Part shown: in pieces, positions 17,503 to 25,991 of the stretch
Layout: every line of letters begins with the position of its first letter
How positions within the stretch are numbered: the first letter of the stretch is position 1
Assembly: GCF_000337555.1 (NCBI RefSeq)
Contig: NZ_AOIO01000003.1
Location: 59,636 to 114,821 of the forward strand
Direction: 5' to 3'
DNA: 55,186 nucleotides
From: Natrialba asiatica DSM 12278
GTDB taxonomy: Archaea; Halobacteriota; Halobacteria; Halobacteriales; Natrialbaceae
Program-made: the position numbers and the translations under genes
Notes under the pieces: model-generated
What the model saw: only the letters and a program-made list of their open reading frames with translations
What the model was told of the DNA's origin: nothing
Databases searched by the model: none

Positions 17503-18732
17503 ATGCAGTCCTCCGATTTACCCGTCGGAGTGGAACAGCCTCCCGAAGCCATCCGAAGTCAAGAAGGGCAACTCTCTCCGTTTGACTGGTACGCTGAGAT
17601 GCGTTCTGAGACCCCGGTTCGGTTCGATGAACAACGGGAAATGTGGGACATATTCCGGTACGAGGATGTCGATCGCGTGCTCAAAGATCATGACGCGTTT
17701 ACGGCTCGCCGAACTCGAGAAGACAACGAGTTCTCGAGTGACGCCGAAAACGATACGGGAATGTTTCAGACAATGATCACGGCTGATCCGCCGGAACACA
17801 ACCGGCTTCGAGGATTTGTCGACGAGCGATTCCAACCGGGGTCGATCCGGGAGTATCAACCGCGAGTGGAGGCGGTGACCGAAGACGTACTGGACACGCT
17901 TGTGGGCGAGGAACAGTTCGACTTCGTCGACGAGTTTGCGATTCCGTTTCCCGTTACAGTCATCGCCGAATTATTAGACATCCCTGCCGAACGCCGTGAT
18001 CAGTTCAAAGCGTGGTCGGACGCGCTCATTGCGCGGCCTAAAAACGGCACTCGGATGGAGATACAGCAGATTCAGCAGGAGCGCCAGCAGGCCCAACAGG
18101 AGATGAGAGACTACTTCGGGAAATTAGTGGCAGAGCGGCGTGGAGGCGACGGTGACGACTTTATTACGCTCGCAGCGAACGCAGAGGAACTATCCAGGGA
18201 AGAGAAAGTCGGGTTCTGTATACTCTTGCTTCTCGCGGGCAACATCACCACGACGAATCTCCTCACCAACGCGATCTGGTCCCTCGAAGAACAGGGACTG
18301 ACGGATACGGTTCGTACGGGAGAGATCGGCCGTAAACAGGCCATCGAAGAGGTCCTTCGATACCGGTCTCCGGTTCAATCACTAACCCGTATTGCCATAG
18401 CGGACATCGAGCTAAACGGTAAACAGATTCAGGCCGGAGATGTCGTCACACTCTGGCTGGGAGCCGCAAACCGCGATCCGGAAGTCTTCGATGCACCCGA
18501 AGAATTTCGGCCTGAGCGGCGGCCGAACCGGCACATGGCGTTCGGAATGGGAGTTCACTTCTGTTTGGGCGCACATCTCGCACGGATGGAAGCAGACGTC
18601 GCCATGCAGCACCTGCTCGAACGCTTCGACCGGCTGGATGCGAATCTCTCGAATCTCGATCCGCTATACAGTCTATACGGTCTCAAATCGCTCCCGTGTG
18701 AAGTAAATAGAACCGCTCCGCCTGCAGAATAA
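17503..18732 (+). CDS. Cytochrome P450
   Basis: A 409-residue soluble P450 of the bacterial/archaeal CYP type. Seen: DPPEHNRLRGFVDERF near 96-110 (helix C region), the oxygen-binding I-helix AGNITT at 245-250, the K-helix EEVLRYR at 282-288 (ExxR), the PERR segment (ERR at 338-340) and the haem-binding loop FGMGVHFCLGAHLAR with the cysteine ligand at 354. The position usually held by an acidic residue before the I-helix threonine pair is Asn247-Ile248 here. It would hydroxylate or otherwise oxidise a small molecule using electrons from a ferredoxin; no ferredoxin or reductase gene is adjacent, so partners are elsewhere. Substrate unknown. Flanked by gene-poor DNA, so it may be an island gene. 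Confidence 0.95.
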   Translation: MQSSDLPVGVEQPPEAIRSQEGQLSPFDWYAEMRSETPVRFDEQREMWDIFRYEDVDRVLKDHDAFTARRTREDNEFSSDAENDTGMFQTMITADPPEHNRLRGFVDERFQPGSIREYQPRVEAVTEDVLDTLVGEEQFDFVDEFAIPFPVTVIAELLDIPAERRDQFKAWSDALIARPKNGTRMEIQQIQQERQQAQQEMRDYFGKLVAERRGGDGDDFITLAANAEELSREEKVGFCILLLLAGNITTTNLLTNAIWSLEEQGLTDTVRTGEIGRKQAIEEVLRYRSPVQSLTRIAIADIELNGKQIQAGDVVTLWLGAANRDPEVFDAPEEFRPERRPNRHMAFGMGVHFCLGAHLARMEADVAMQHLLERFDRLDANLSNLDPLYSLYGLKSLPCEVNRTAPPAE

Positions 18733-19036
18733 CTCCCTCGACGGCTTCTCGTGCTCTAGCCCACTACCACGCCGTTTCCGAGTGATCGTCGCACTAACCG
18801 GCTCCGTCTCACGCATCGTCTCATACCAAACGAACGGATCTAACTGTTGATCAGCCGGTTCAAGTCCACTGGGGAGTTCATATCGAGTTCAGAAATCTGG
18901 TTTCCCAGACGCGTTACTTCCATCTCTTTTGAGTATTCTAGCTCTTGGTCTGTTCTATGTAGACTCGCATGTCTCGTCCCCTTTTGTATTTAATACATTA
19001 TATGTGAATAATGCGTTTCAACGGGGTCAGCGGTTT
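18733..19036. other. Intergenic region, nothing recognised
   Basis: 304 bases between the convergent P450 and CopD-like genes. An AT-rich patch lies at about 18980-19010. No open frame, hairpin with T-run or repeat stands out. Confidence 0.5.
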
Positions 19037-19483
19037 CTACAGCAAACCGCCGACTACTAGAAGACCAAGAGAGACGAACCCGGCCAGTGCGAAAGACAGC
19101 CACCCGTTCCGCGCAGCCTCTTCAACGCCGATCGCCTCAATCCTATCTATCAGTCGTCGGCTCGGTACGTTGGTCAAGATCGACAGGGCGATCCAGAGGC
19201 CGATCATCGTCAGGACGAGCTGGCCTCGCGCGCTGGTCAGTAAGGTGTCGCTCGCGTACCCCTCTCCGATCATGTACATTCCAGTAAAGAACATGATGAG
19301 GGGTGCTACCTTCGAGAACAGCGAGAATCTCCCCGTTAGCCGGGTGAGACCGTCCGGATCAAAGCAGCCGTCGCGTGCCGTCGGGACGACGACCGCGGCC
19401 ATGAACACGGTCCAGCCAGCCCACACACCGGCGGTCATCAGGTGCACGATACGCATCGCATCGTAGAGCGTTACAGTCGCCAT
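19037..19483 (-). CDS. Small CopD-like/DUF membrane protein
   Basis: A 148-residue membrane protein with four hydrophobic segments (about 8-32, 58-75, 85-105, 125-148). The start MRIVHLMTAGVWAGWTVFMAA, with His near the outer end of helix 1, resembles the copper-resistance D (CopD) domain and related four-helix proteins in haloarchaea. The function of these small homologues is not established; transport or redox-related roles are guesses. A GAACATGTTT site lies about 38-50 bp upstream just after a TATA-like GATAAAC, so it may be controlled by the HTH_10 regulator encoded at 20106. Confidence 0.65.
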   Translation of the reverse strand: MATVTLYDAMRIVHLMTAGVWAGWTVFMAAVVVPTARDGCFDPDGLTRLTGRFSLFSKVAPLIMFFTGMYMIGEGYASDTLLTSARGQLVLTMIGLWIALSILTNVPSRRLIDRIEAIGVEEAARNGWLSFALAGFVSLGLLVVGGLL

Positions 19484-19520
19484 AGAGTCAACGATGGAGC
19501 GACCGGCCGTAGCCGTTCAC

Positions 19521-19533
19521 TCGAACATGTTTA
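19521..19533 (-). promoter_or_regulatory. GAACATGTT-type site upstream of the CopD-like gene
   Basis: TCGAACATGTTTA, one half of it overlapping a TATA-like GGGATAAAC read on the minus strand. It shares the GAACATGTT core with sites at 20053-20066, 20791-20806 and 23798-23813. Confidence 0.4.
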
Positions 19534-19556
19534 TCCCCAGGTCGACCGACGGTGCC

Positions 19557-20015
19557 CTAGAAAGCGTTGGTACCACGGTTCCGCCACGCTGTGCGAATCC
19601 CCACAGCCAGCACAATTACGATGACGACGTGATAGACCACGTCCGGGACGGTACGAGGGCCGACCCCGACGATGATCGTCCAGAGTCCGACGAGCGTACC
19701 CAGAAGCGCGAACGTCTGGACACCAGCAGCGACAGTGAACGTTGAGCGCGGGCGGAGCCAGGTCGCCGCCAGCCCGGCGACTAAGACGGTCCCGATTACG
19801 CTCTCAGCGATCATCGCTTCAGAGTGCTCGTACCCTCCGACGAGTACGCCGGCGTGAATCGTGGCCGCAAGAAGAAACGATGCGGCTTCGATCCCGAGCA
19901 GTACGCGTATCGCTTCTCTCGCGGTGATTCTGTCGACCGCCTGGGTTCGGCGGTCCGGTCGATCCCCATCTCGCTTTTTGGAGGTCTCCGACGCTCCAGC
20001 ATCAGACGTTTCCAT
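19557..20015 (-). CDS. Hypothetical four-helix membrane protein
   Basis: A 152-residue protein: a charged N-terminal 35 residues (SETSKKRDGDRPDRRTQ) then four hydrophobic segments, beginning VLLGIEAASFLLAATIHAGV and ending VVYHVVIVIVLAVGIRTAW. I do not recognise a named family; His residues in helix 1 (ATIHAG) and near helix 4 (VYHVV) are noticeable. Start at 20015 gives METSDAG; the frame is open further upstream but runs under the divergent regulator gene, so the longer form is not real. An upstream ATG near 20060 lies inside the palindrome at 20053-20066. It lies 73 bp from the CopD-like gene start and transcribes the same way. Confidence 0.6.
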   Translation of the reverse strand: METSDAGASETSKKRDGDRPDRRTQAVDRITAREAIRVLLGIEAASFLLAATIHAGVLVGGYEHSEAMIAESVIGTVLVAGLAATWLRPRSTFTVAAGVQTFALLGTLVGLWTIIVGVGPRTVPDVVYHVVIVIVLAVGIRTAWRNRGTNAF

Positions 20016-20052
20016 GGCGAGTCGTTCGAGGTGAGACCACGTGACTGTTCGC

Positions 20053-20066
20053 TCGAACATGTTCGA
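20053..20066. promoter_or_regulatory. Perfect 14-bp palindrome between divergent genes, candidate HTH_10 operator
   Basis: TCGAACATGTTCGA is identical on both strands. It lies between the membrane-protein start (20015) and the HTH_10 regulator start (20106), 40 bp before the latter, placed to act on both. Confidence 0.5.
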
Positions 20067-20105
20067 AGCCACGTGAATAAGGTGGCGCCCCGATAACACC
20101 ACTAT

Positions 20106-20753
20106 ATGCCTAGTGCTCGAGTGAAGTTCAAACCGCCTGGAGGAGAACTCGGGGGCCCCTTCCGGTTGTCGACCGAGTATCCGAACGACGAGTTTCGAAT
20201 CCTGAGCGCCTCTCCCACCGAAGAGGGGTTGCTCGTCCTGCTGGAGGCGCGGATGGCTGATCCGTCGGCCGTTCTCGATCTCTTCGAGGGCGCACCGAAA
20301 TCGAGGGTCCCCTCCTCCGAAGTCCTCCACGCCGACGAGGGGACGGTCCTGGTTCAGTTCCAGTTGCCGTTCGTTCCGCCGCCGTATCGCGCGCTCTTCG
20401 CCTCGGGCAACCTGCCGCAGTTTCCCTATACGATCGAAGACGGCTGGATCGTCTGTGACCTCTCCACCTCGCACGAACGCCTGTCTCGTTTCAGGGACGA
20501 GTTAGAGGAGACGGGCTTTTCGCTGGAGGTCGTCAGGATCAATCAGTCGATCGATCCGGCCGATCTCCTAACCGACCGACAGCGACGATTCGCGACTGAG
20601 GCCATCGAGCGTGGATACTACGACACCCCGCGGCAGTGTTCACTCACGGAGCTCGCAGATGAACTCGGCGTCAGCAAGTCGACGGCGAGCGTCGTACTTC
20701 ACAATGCGGAAGAGACCATCGTCAAAGAGTTCTTCGCCGAGTCGATCGAGTGA
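20106..20753 (+). CDS. HTH_10 (bacterio-opsin-activator-like) transcriptional regulator
   Basis: A 215-residue haloarchaeal regulator. The N-terminal about 145 residues form the Bat-associated/GAF-like effector region found in this group. The C-terminus from DLLTDRQRRFATEAIERGYY (about 155) through CSLTELADELGVSKSTASVVLHNAEETIV is the HTH_10 DNA-binding domain, with the recognition helix around SKSTASVVL. Members regulate neighbouring genes in response to ligands or redox; the signal here is unknown. Divergent from the membrane-protein gene 19557-20015 with a perfect palindrome between them. A paralogue with the same layout is at 23944-24603. Confidence 0.9.
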   Translation: MPSARVKFKPPGGELGGPFRLSTEYPNDEFRILSASPTEEGLLVLLEARMADPSAVLDLFEGAPKSRVPSSEVLHADEGTVLVQFQLPFVPPPYRALFASGNLPQFPYTIEDGWIVCDLSTSHERLSRFRDELEETGFSLEVVRINQSIDPADLLTDRQRRFATEAIERGYYDTPRQCSLTELADELGVSKSTASVVLHNAEETIVKEFFAESIE

Positions 20754-21406
20754 ACGGCAAGCACACGTCGCTACTTCCACTAGGTGAGGTTCGGAAACAT
20801 GTTCGACCGAATTTTGAGGGGGAGAGCGCCCATCTGGTTCGTTGATGACTCCGAAGTCATGCCCCATCAGATCGAAATTCGGTGGTAAAGATTGCGCTGG
20901 AACGGAACCGGACGAGAATCACGGCCGTCCCGATCAGCAAGGCCCGCCTCGGTTCGTCGTCTTCGGGTTCGGAATCGCACTTGGGCTAGTCGCGGCCCGT
21001 ACGTTCCAGTCCGATTCCGGGGACCGTTGATCGCCTTCGAAGATCGACGGTATCGGCTTATTGAATCGGCCTACAGATATTTTCTATAGCTGATAGAACA
21101 ATCGGTGATCCGTCTGCAGGTTCTTTTCCAATGGATTAGACTCGGCGGCATAAAATAAAATCTCCCATCATAATGCAAACATTTTCTATATTCATCCCGA
21201 GATTTGTGTCAATAACTAATAGTTTCGACAGCGCCAAGTACACCTACAACCAGAACGAATACCGCAATAACGTAGATAGGTTATTCTCATGAGTCCCACC
21301 CCTGAGTTCCGTCTCAGTGATGATGACTATGGACCCAACGCAAAGCAGCATCCACAGTCGATTACCAGTGCCCCTGTTAGTGATCTCGTCTTTCTGAGTC
21401 GCCGAG
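20754..21406. other. Intergenic region with one GAACATG-like site and an AT-rich island
   Basis: A near-palindrome TCGGAAACATGTTCGA lies at 20791-20806, about 40 bp after the regulator stop, related to the motif at 20053. The stretch 21055-21300 is strongly AT-rich, unusual for this DNA. A small plus-strand frame at 20842-21030 ends in a hydrophobic run but has no promoter or recognisable match, and I do not call it a gene. Confidence 0.45.
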
Positions 21407-22666
21407 TTAGTCAACTGTATTTTCTTTTGCCAAACGTGATTGCTCGGCAGATTCGTGTTCCGACTCGGTCGGTGGCGTGACGGACACGGCTGTGAGAGCA
21501 AACACAACCGCTCCGCCCGCCAGTACAACACCGACACTGAGAAACGTCCCACCCAAACCAACGATATCGCTTACCGGACGGACCACGAGCGGTGAGAGGA
21601 ACTGCCCGAGGAAGAATGCACTCGTCAGTCCGCTGAGCGCGCGGCCGCGGACGGATTCCGGAGTGACTGCCGCAATCCACGCATTGAGATTCGTCAGGAG
21701 GAACCCACTGCCAGCGCCCGCAAACACCAGTCCGGCGACGATGCCAAAGAACGTCCCGCTAACCCCGATGATGAGGTATCCCATGCTCATGAACGCAAAC
21801 GTGAGTGCGACGATTCCGATCACGCTTACAGAGCGGCGGATGCGCCCGTAAAGCAGCGACGCAACCCCACCAGCACCCGTCGACACTGCTAACGCAGTGC
21901 CGATCAGCGATCCGCGTACTCCCGTCTGTGCTTCGAGATAGAACGGCATCTGAACCGGGATCATGTAGAAGATGATCTGTCCGATCAGTCCGAGCGTGAT
22001 GATGAGTGCAAGCGTCCGCAGCGGAAATCGAGCGAGTGTATGACGGAGTTCGTTGATGCTCGTCGGACGATCGCCGGTTGGGTCGCGCCGAGTGGGCTCC
22101 GGCAATGCGAACGCCATTGCCGGCAGGAGCACCAGTGCCACCGTATAAACGAGAAACGGAGCTCGCCAGCTGATATCCGCGAGTACGCCCGCGAGTGGCA
22201 ACAGTACGACACCACCGAGAGACATGCAGGCACCTTGGCGTCCGAGAATCGTTTCTCGGCGGTTCGTCTCGTAATAGTCGGTGATCAGCGCGGTTACTGT
22301 CACCATTATGCCGCCGACGGCCAGTCCCAGCACCGCTCGACCGACGAGAATCGCCACCAGCGAATCCAGCACGAATCCCGAGCCGCCCGCGAGCGCGTAA
22401 ATCACCGTCGAGACCAGTAGCAACCATCGGCGGCCGTGCCGGTCAGCGAGCGCGCCGATGGCGGGCGAGCCAACCGCAATGAACAGCCCGTGCATGGTGA
22501 GCACGAGCCCGACGAGCACCGGCGCGTTCGGCGCAGTTGAGAATTCCCGCTGGATAGCGGGCAACGCCGGTGAAATCGTCGCCCCCGCCATGATAGTGAG
22601 CATACTGGCGAGTAGCAGCGTTCCCTGTGCGAGCCGCGGGCGTGGGAGTGCCGTCTCACCGTTCAT
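21407..22666 (-). CDS. MFS transporter
   Basis: A 419-residue major facilitator with twelve hydrophobic segments. Seen: the loop 2-3 motif GALADRHGRRWLLL near 77-90, and a central cytoplasmic loop around 190-215 rich in Arg/Asp. It resembles drug/proton antiporters of the DHA1/DHA2 style, so export of a small molecule is likely, but the substrate is unknown. The ATG overlaps the stop of the DUF5519 gene (ATGA) and an SD-like GAGGTGA lies about 10 nt upstream, so it is the third gene of an operon with the FMN reductase and the DUF5519 protein. Confidence 0.9.
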   Translation of the reverse strand: MNGETALPRPRLAQGTLLLASMLTIMAGATISPALPAIQREFSTAPNAPVLVGLVLTMHGLFIAVGSPAIGALADRHGRRWLLLVSTVIYALAGGSGFVLDSLVAILVGRAVLGLAVGGIMVTVTALITDYYETNRRETILGRQGACMSLGGVVLLPLAGVLADISWRAPFLVYTVALVLLPAMAFALPEPTRRDPTGDRPTSINELRHTLARFPLRTLALIITLGLIGQIIFYMIPVQMPFYLEAQTGVRGSLIGTALAVSTGAGGVASLLYGRIRRSVSVIGIVALTFAFMSMGYLIIGVSGTFFGIVAGLVFAGAGSGFLLTNLNAWIAAVTPESVRGRALSGLTSAFFLGQFLSPLVVRPVSDIVGLGGTFLSVGVVLAGGAVVFALTAVSVTPPTESEHESAEQSRLAKENTVD

Positions 22667-23082
22667 ACGACTCTCACCTCGTTGAACGCGTCTTCCAACG
22701 CGTCGCTCACGTTCAACTCATCGAGGGCCGCATCGATATCGACCGCGTCTCCGCCAACCTGTGTCTCCTCGCGTTTTCGCAGCGTGACTACGCGGTAGAG
22801 ATACGCGACGCGGAGGAGCCAGAGTGCTCCCTCGATATCTTCGTCCGACCGGACCCGATAGGACACCCACCCGGAGTCGGGCATGACGTGATGCTTCTCG
22901 GCCCGCTCTTCCTCGATGAGAATGTCACGGACCCGTTTAGCGAACGGGATATCGACGAGTTGGCCGCGGTGGACGTGGCCGATTTCCCGCCCATCGAGGG
23001 TGAATTCGCGCCCGCCGCCACGGTCGTGCGAACCGACCTCCACGCCGGGCCATTCACTGACGGTAGATTCAATTTGATTCAT
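22663..23082 (-). CDS. DUF5519 (luciferase-family domain) protein
   Basis: A 139-residue protein. It has the DUF5519 pattern: an N-terminal strand with GREFTLDGREIGHVHRG, a middle IPFAKRVRDILIEE, and the conserved HHVMPDSGWVSYRVRSDEDI followed by ALWLLRVAYLYR. Databases call the family luciferase-related, but its biochemical role in prokaryotes is not established. It sits between an FMN reductase and an MFS exporter with ATGA overlaps on both sides, and an SD-like GGAGG precedes the ATG. The three are surely co-translated, suggesting it acts on, or senses, a flavin- or quinone-like compound (inference). Confidence 0.8.
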   Translation of the reverse strand: MNQIESTVSEWPGVEVGSHDRGGGREFTLDGREIGHVHRGQLVDIPFAKRVRDILIEEERAEKHHVMPDSGWVSYRVRSDEDIEGALWLLRVAYLYRVVTLRKREETQVGGDAVDIDAALDELNVSDALEDAFNEVRVV

Positions 23083-23666
23083 ACGCCGGCCTCCGGGGAA
23101 GTACCGACGGGCAATGGAGCGAACTGCTCGGCGTGTTCAACGACCGCTTCGATGAACTCCTCGAACCTGTCCTCGTACGTCTCGTCGATAAGGGTGCCGT
23201 CTTCATCAAACGCATCCCTCACATTCGAAACGGGCAGGTCAGGTCCGGGATAGGCGTTGAACTCCAGCGTGATATCGTGGAGATGGCTGAGAGCTCGGAC
23301 GCCGCCGAATCCACCTGCTGAGACGGTGACGTACGAAAAGGCCGTCTCCTCGTACTCCGGATACAGGTGGTCGAGAAGGTTCTTCAGCGTACCGGGAATC
23401 GAGTGATTGTACTCCGGCGCGACGATGACGAGTGCATCCGCAGCCTCGACTCGCTGACCGAATGCATCCACGTCGGGATGGGGGTCGCTGACCGCGTCTC
23501 GTCGGTTCGTGAACAGCGGAATGTCGTAGTGCTTCATATCGAACAGATCGGCGGCGTGTCCTCTCTCGCGGAATCGGTCGGTGACATACCGGGCGGGATG
23601 GATCGAATACCGGCCCTCCCGGATCGTCCCCTGCACGACGAGAATGTTGAGCGAAGAAACCGACAT
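23079..23666 (-). CDS. NADPH-dependent FMN reductase family protein
   Basis: A 195-residue flavodoxin-like reductase. Seen: the phosphate-binding loop VVQGTIREGRYS at 10-21, the FMN loop APEYNHSIPGTLKNLLDHLY near 83-102, and SAGGFGGVRALSHLH near 116-130. It would reduce FMN or a quinone/azo/nitro compound with NAD(P)H in the cytoplasm. It is the first gene of the operon with DUF5519 and the MFS transporter; its stop overlaps the next ATG. The divergent HTH_10 gene at 23944 and the palindrome at 23798-23813 in the shared upstream region suggest control by that regulator. Confidence 0.9.
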   Translation of the reverse strand: MSVSSLNILVVQGTIREGRYSIHPARYVTDRFRERGHAADLFDMKHYDIPLFTNRRDAVSDPHPDVDAFGQRVEAADALVIVAPEYNHSIPGTLKNLLDHLYPEYEETAFSYVTVSAGGFGGVRALSHLHDITLEFNAYPGPDLPVSNVRDAFDEDGTLIDETYEDRFEEFIEAVVEHAEQFAPLPVGTSPEAGV

Positions 23667-23797
23667 TATCGTCGATCCCTCCTTTGGATCAACACTCTAC
23701 ACCAGCGGCTCTCGGTCTGTTCCTTGGGACTGCTAGTTCGATGGTGGCTTGATGGCACCATGAGTAACAGAAGGAGAGAACGCACCGTTGAAATTCG

Positions 23798-23813
23798 TGT
23801 GAACATATTCACA
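23798..23813. promoter_or_regulatory. Palindrome in the divergent FMN reductase/HTH_10 region
   Basis: TGTGAA-CATA-TTCACA, perfect 6-bp arms around a 4-bp centre, sharing the GAACATRTTC core with the palindrome at 20053. It lies 132 bp upstream of the FMN reductase start and 131 bp upstream of the HTH_10 start, almost exactly midway. Confidence 0.5.
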
Positions 23814-23943
23814 TCCAGTCCCTGGCCTGCACTCTAGGATCACGCTTTGCGTGTTCTCACGACTGTCCAGCGAGCAGCGTCGTGGCTCCGAACGTGAATC
23901 ATCTCCCGGGTTTTTGAACCGCGTCTCAGTACTAGTGGGCACG

Positions 23944-24603
23944 ATGCCTCGCGTACAACTCACCTTCGATGCTGCAGCACGCGAAGATCCGCTGGCGGCA
24001 ATATCGACCGAACTCTCCGACGAAGAGTTCAGTATCCTCTCGAGCCATCCCACTGACGATGGAATACTCGGACTTGTAGAACTCGATACAACGAAACCTG
24101 AAACTGTTATCCAGCATTTTGCCGACGCTTCGGAAATGTCGTACGAGGTGCTGCACAACGACGAACAGACGGTGGTGATCCAGTACTTGATTCCGGAAAC
24201 GGAATCGAACCGGGCTCTTCGTTCGTCGGGGATCCTACCGCGATTTCCGGCTCGCTTGCAGGATGGGTGGTTGACGGCAGAGCATACTGCTTCGCACGAG
24301 CGGGTATCACAGTTGCCGGAGGAGATGGACGCTGCTGGGATCCCGTATCAGCTCCAGTCGATAACACAAGCGTACGACCCGACTGAACTGCTTACGCCTC
24401 GACAACACGAGTTCATCACCGAAGCGGTCGAACGCGGCTACTACGATAGTCCACGTGAGTGTACCCTCACAGAGCTAGCGGAGGGCTTTGGTGTGAATCC
24501 ATCCGCCGCAAGCGGTGTCCTCCATCGAGCGGAAGAAACGATCATCAAGGAAGCTATCAGCAAGTCGGCAGTCGAAGCGGAAGGGAATCAGGAGACGGAG
24601 TAG
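23944..24603 (+). CDS. HTH_10 (bacterio-opsin-activator-like) transcriptional regulator, second copy
   Basis: A 219-residue paralogue of the 20106 regulator: N-terminal effector region, then TELLTPRQHEFITEAVERGY and CTLTELAEGFGVNPSAASGVLHRAEETII as the HTH_10 domain. The start at 23944 (MPRVQLTFDAAARED) matches the first copy in layout (MPSARVKFKPPGG); the frame is open upstream to 23851 but that part has no counterpart. Its divergent target is probably the FMN reductase/DUF5519/MFS operon, so it may respond to a redox-active or toxic small molecule (inference). Confidence 0.9.
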   Translation: MPRVQLTFDAAAREDPLAAISTELSDEEFSILSSHPTDDGILGLVELDTTKPETVIQHFADASEMSYEVLHNDEQTVVIQYLIPETESNRALRSSGILPRFPARLQDGWLTAEHTASHERVSQLPEEMDAAGIPYQLQSITQAYDPTELLTPRQHEFITEAVERGYYDSPRECTLTELAEGFGVNPSAASGVLHRAEETIIKEAISKSAVEAEGNQETE

Positions 24604-25116
24604 CATCGATGCCGCTGTTTGCGACTCCTCGGTTCGGCATTCGCTGGCGTCTCGGATTGGGATATCGTTCGTGGCGCTCTGTGTCGGACTGGATTCGGGA
24701 TGGGTGGCTGGCTCCGTTGAACCCTCTAGATAGCGTTTCACCGTCTCATTCCACCTCAGTTGCTATAGCTGGGTCGTGCTTAGAGGCGAAGCAACAGCCG
24801 ACTCTTCTCGTTACCGCCGCTACGAACCAGTCGAGTAGTTAGGCACTGTCGTTGAGCGACTGCTGCCAACCGACGAAACGATCTGTCTTCGATAAATGGG
24901 GGCAGTTGGTAGAGGGTATCCCCCATCTAGGGTAACACCGTACTCAATCTGATATTGTGGGCGATCGAATACAAATCAAGACCTTCTCCGCCCTGATGTA
25001 TGATGTCGTTGAAGAAACACCGTCTTGCGATTTTCGACCGACACTTCGAATTGAGCTACCGGTCACACTTCGGTTTCCTATAAGGTTATCTCGTTGGACG
25101 TCGACGGAGAGTCGTG
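24604..25116. other. Intergenic region with promoter of the DUF3267 gene
   Basis: No gene is called. On the minus strand near 24745 a frame reads QLRWNETVKRYLEGSTEP, which looks protein-like but has an upstream stop and no identifiable family; it may be a fragment. A TATAAG at about 25080 lies about 36 bp before the ATG at 25117, giving a leader of some 10 nt. Confidence 0.4.
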
Positions 25117-25989
25117 ATGCACGAACGCGACACCTCTCACTTACTGGCGGAGTTTACACCGACTCGGCGTGTTGTCGTCGAGTGGACCGTCCTCGGACTG
25201 GGACTGACGCTCGTCGCCGGCCTCGTGGGTGGGACGGTGTACGCCGCTGGAACGGGGCAGACAGACATCGGATTCCAGATCAGCGACTACGAATCGGCGC
25301 TTAACGGATTCGTCTGGGCGGCCCTCCTTACCGTCGCGGTGATCGGACTACACGAGGCCATTCACGCTGCCGTGATCAGGCGGTACGGCGGGGACGCGTC
25401 GTTCGGCCTCGGTATCGCTCAGTTCGCGCTTCCGTACGCCTATGTGACCACGACGCAGCGGCTCAACCGAAATCAGTTCATCGTCGTTTCGCTCGCCCCG
25501 ATCGTCGTCATTACGGCGCTCGGAGTGCCGCTCATGCTCGCGCTGGACGCCCCAGTCCTAATCGTGCCGCTCGCGCTGAACGCCGGGGGCGCAATCGGAG
25601 ACCTCTGGATGGCCGGAGTGCTTCTTCGTTTCCCGTCTCACGTCGTCGTCGAGGATTTCGGTACTGGAATGCGAATCTATGGCAGAACCCGCGATGAGCC
25701 AGTACGGCTGACCAGGGAACGAACCCTGTTGAAACGGACCGTACTCGGAACTACTCTCTGCTTCGGTCTGCTGTTACTCGTCGGAGCAGTCACGCCCGTC
25801 TTGCTCGGGCTACTCGGCGTGCAGTCGTTCACACTCGGGGTGCCGGACTCGCCCTGGAACGTGTTCTCCTTTACGGGTGGATCAACCGGCTTCGAAGCAC
25901 GCATCAATCCACTCGGCGGTGTTGCCGTAAGTGTGGTTCTCGGAGTCGTCTATGCGCTTGGTACTGCGTCTAGAACCCAAACTACCTGA
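25117..25989 (+). CDS. DUF3267-type membrane metalloprotease-like protein
   Basis: A 290-residue membrane protein with about six hydrophobic segments. The second helix carries GLHEAIHAAVIRRYGG near 83-98, the HExxH zinc motif of DUF3267/site-2-protease-like proteins, followed by ALPYAYVTTTQRLNRNQF and VSLAPIVVI as in that family. A possible third ligand is the Asp in GAIGDLWMAG near 163. Proteolytic activity is not proven for DUF3267 members. The first ATG at 25117 is preceded directly by an in-frame GTG at 25114. A fragment of a flavin oxidoreductase follows immediately. Confidence 0.85.
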   Translation: MHERDTSHLLAEFTPTRRVVVEWTVLGLGLTLVAGLVGGTVYAAGTGQTDIGFQISDYESALNGFVWAALLTVAVIGLHEAIHAAVIRRYGGDASFGLGIAQFALPYAYVTTTQRLNRNQFIVVSLAPIVVITALGVPLMLALDAPVLIVPLALNAGGAIGDLWMAGVLLRFPSHVVVEDFGTGMRIYGRTRDEPVRLTRERTLLKRTVLGTTLCFGLLLLVGAVTPVLLGLLGVQSFTLGVPDSPWNVFSFTGGSTGFEARINPLGGVAVSVVLGVVYALGTASRTQTT

Positions 25990-25991
25990 CT

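Noticed and set aside
19557-20474. 305-codon version of the membrane protein gene starting at 20474
   Set aside because: The first half lies wholly under the HTH_10 gene on the other strand and has no hydrophobic or domain features.
20842-21030. Small plus-strand frame ending in a hydrophobic run after the first HTH_10 gene
   Set aside because: No TATA box or SD, no recognisable family, and it lies next to an AT-rich non-coding island.
24475-24741. Minus-strand frame starting with VKRYLEGSTEP, possible transposase or regulator fragment
   Set aside because: Only about 20 residues look protein-like and no family could be named, so it is mentioned only under the intergenic entry.
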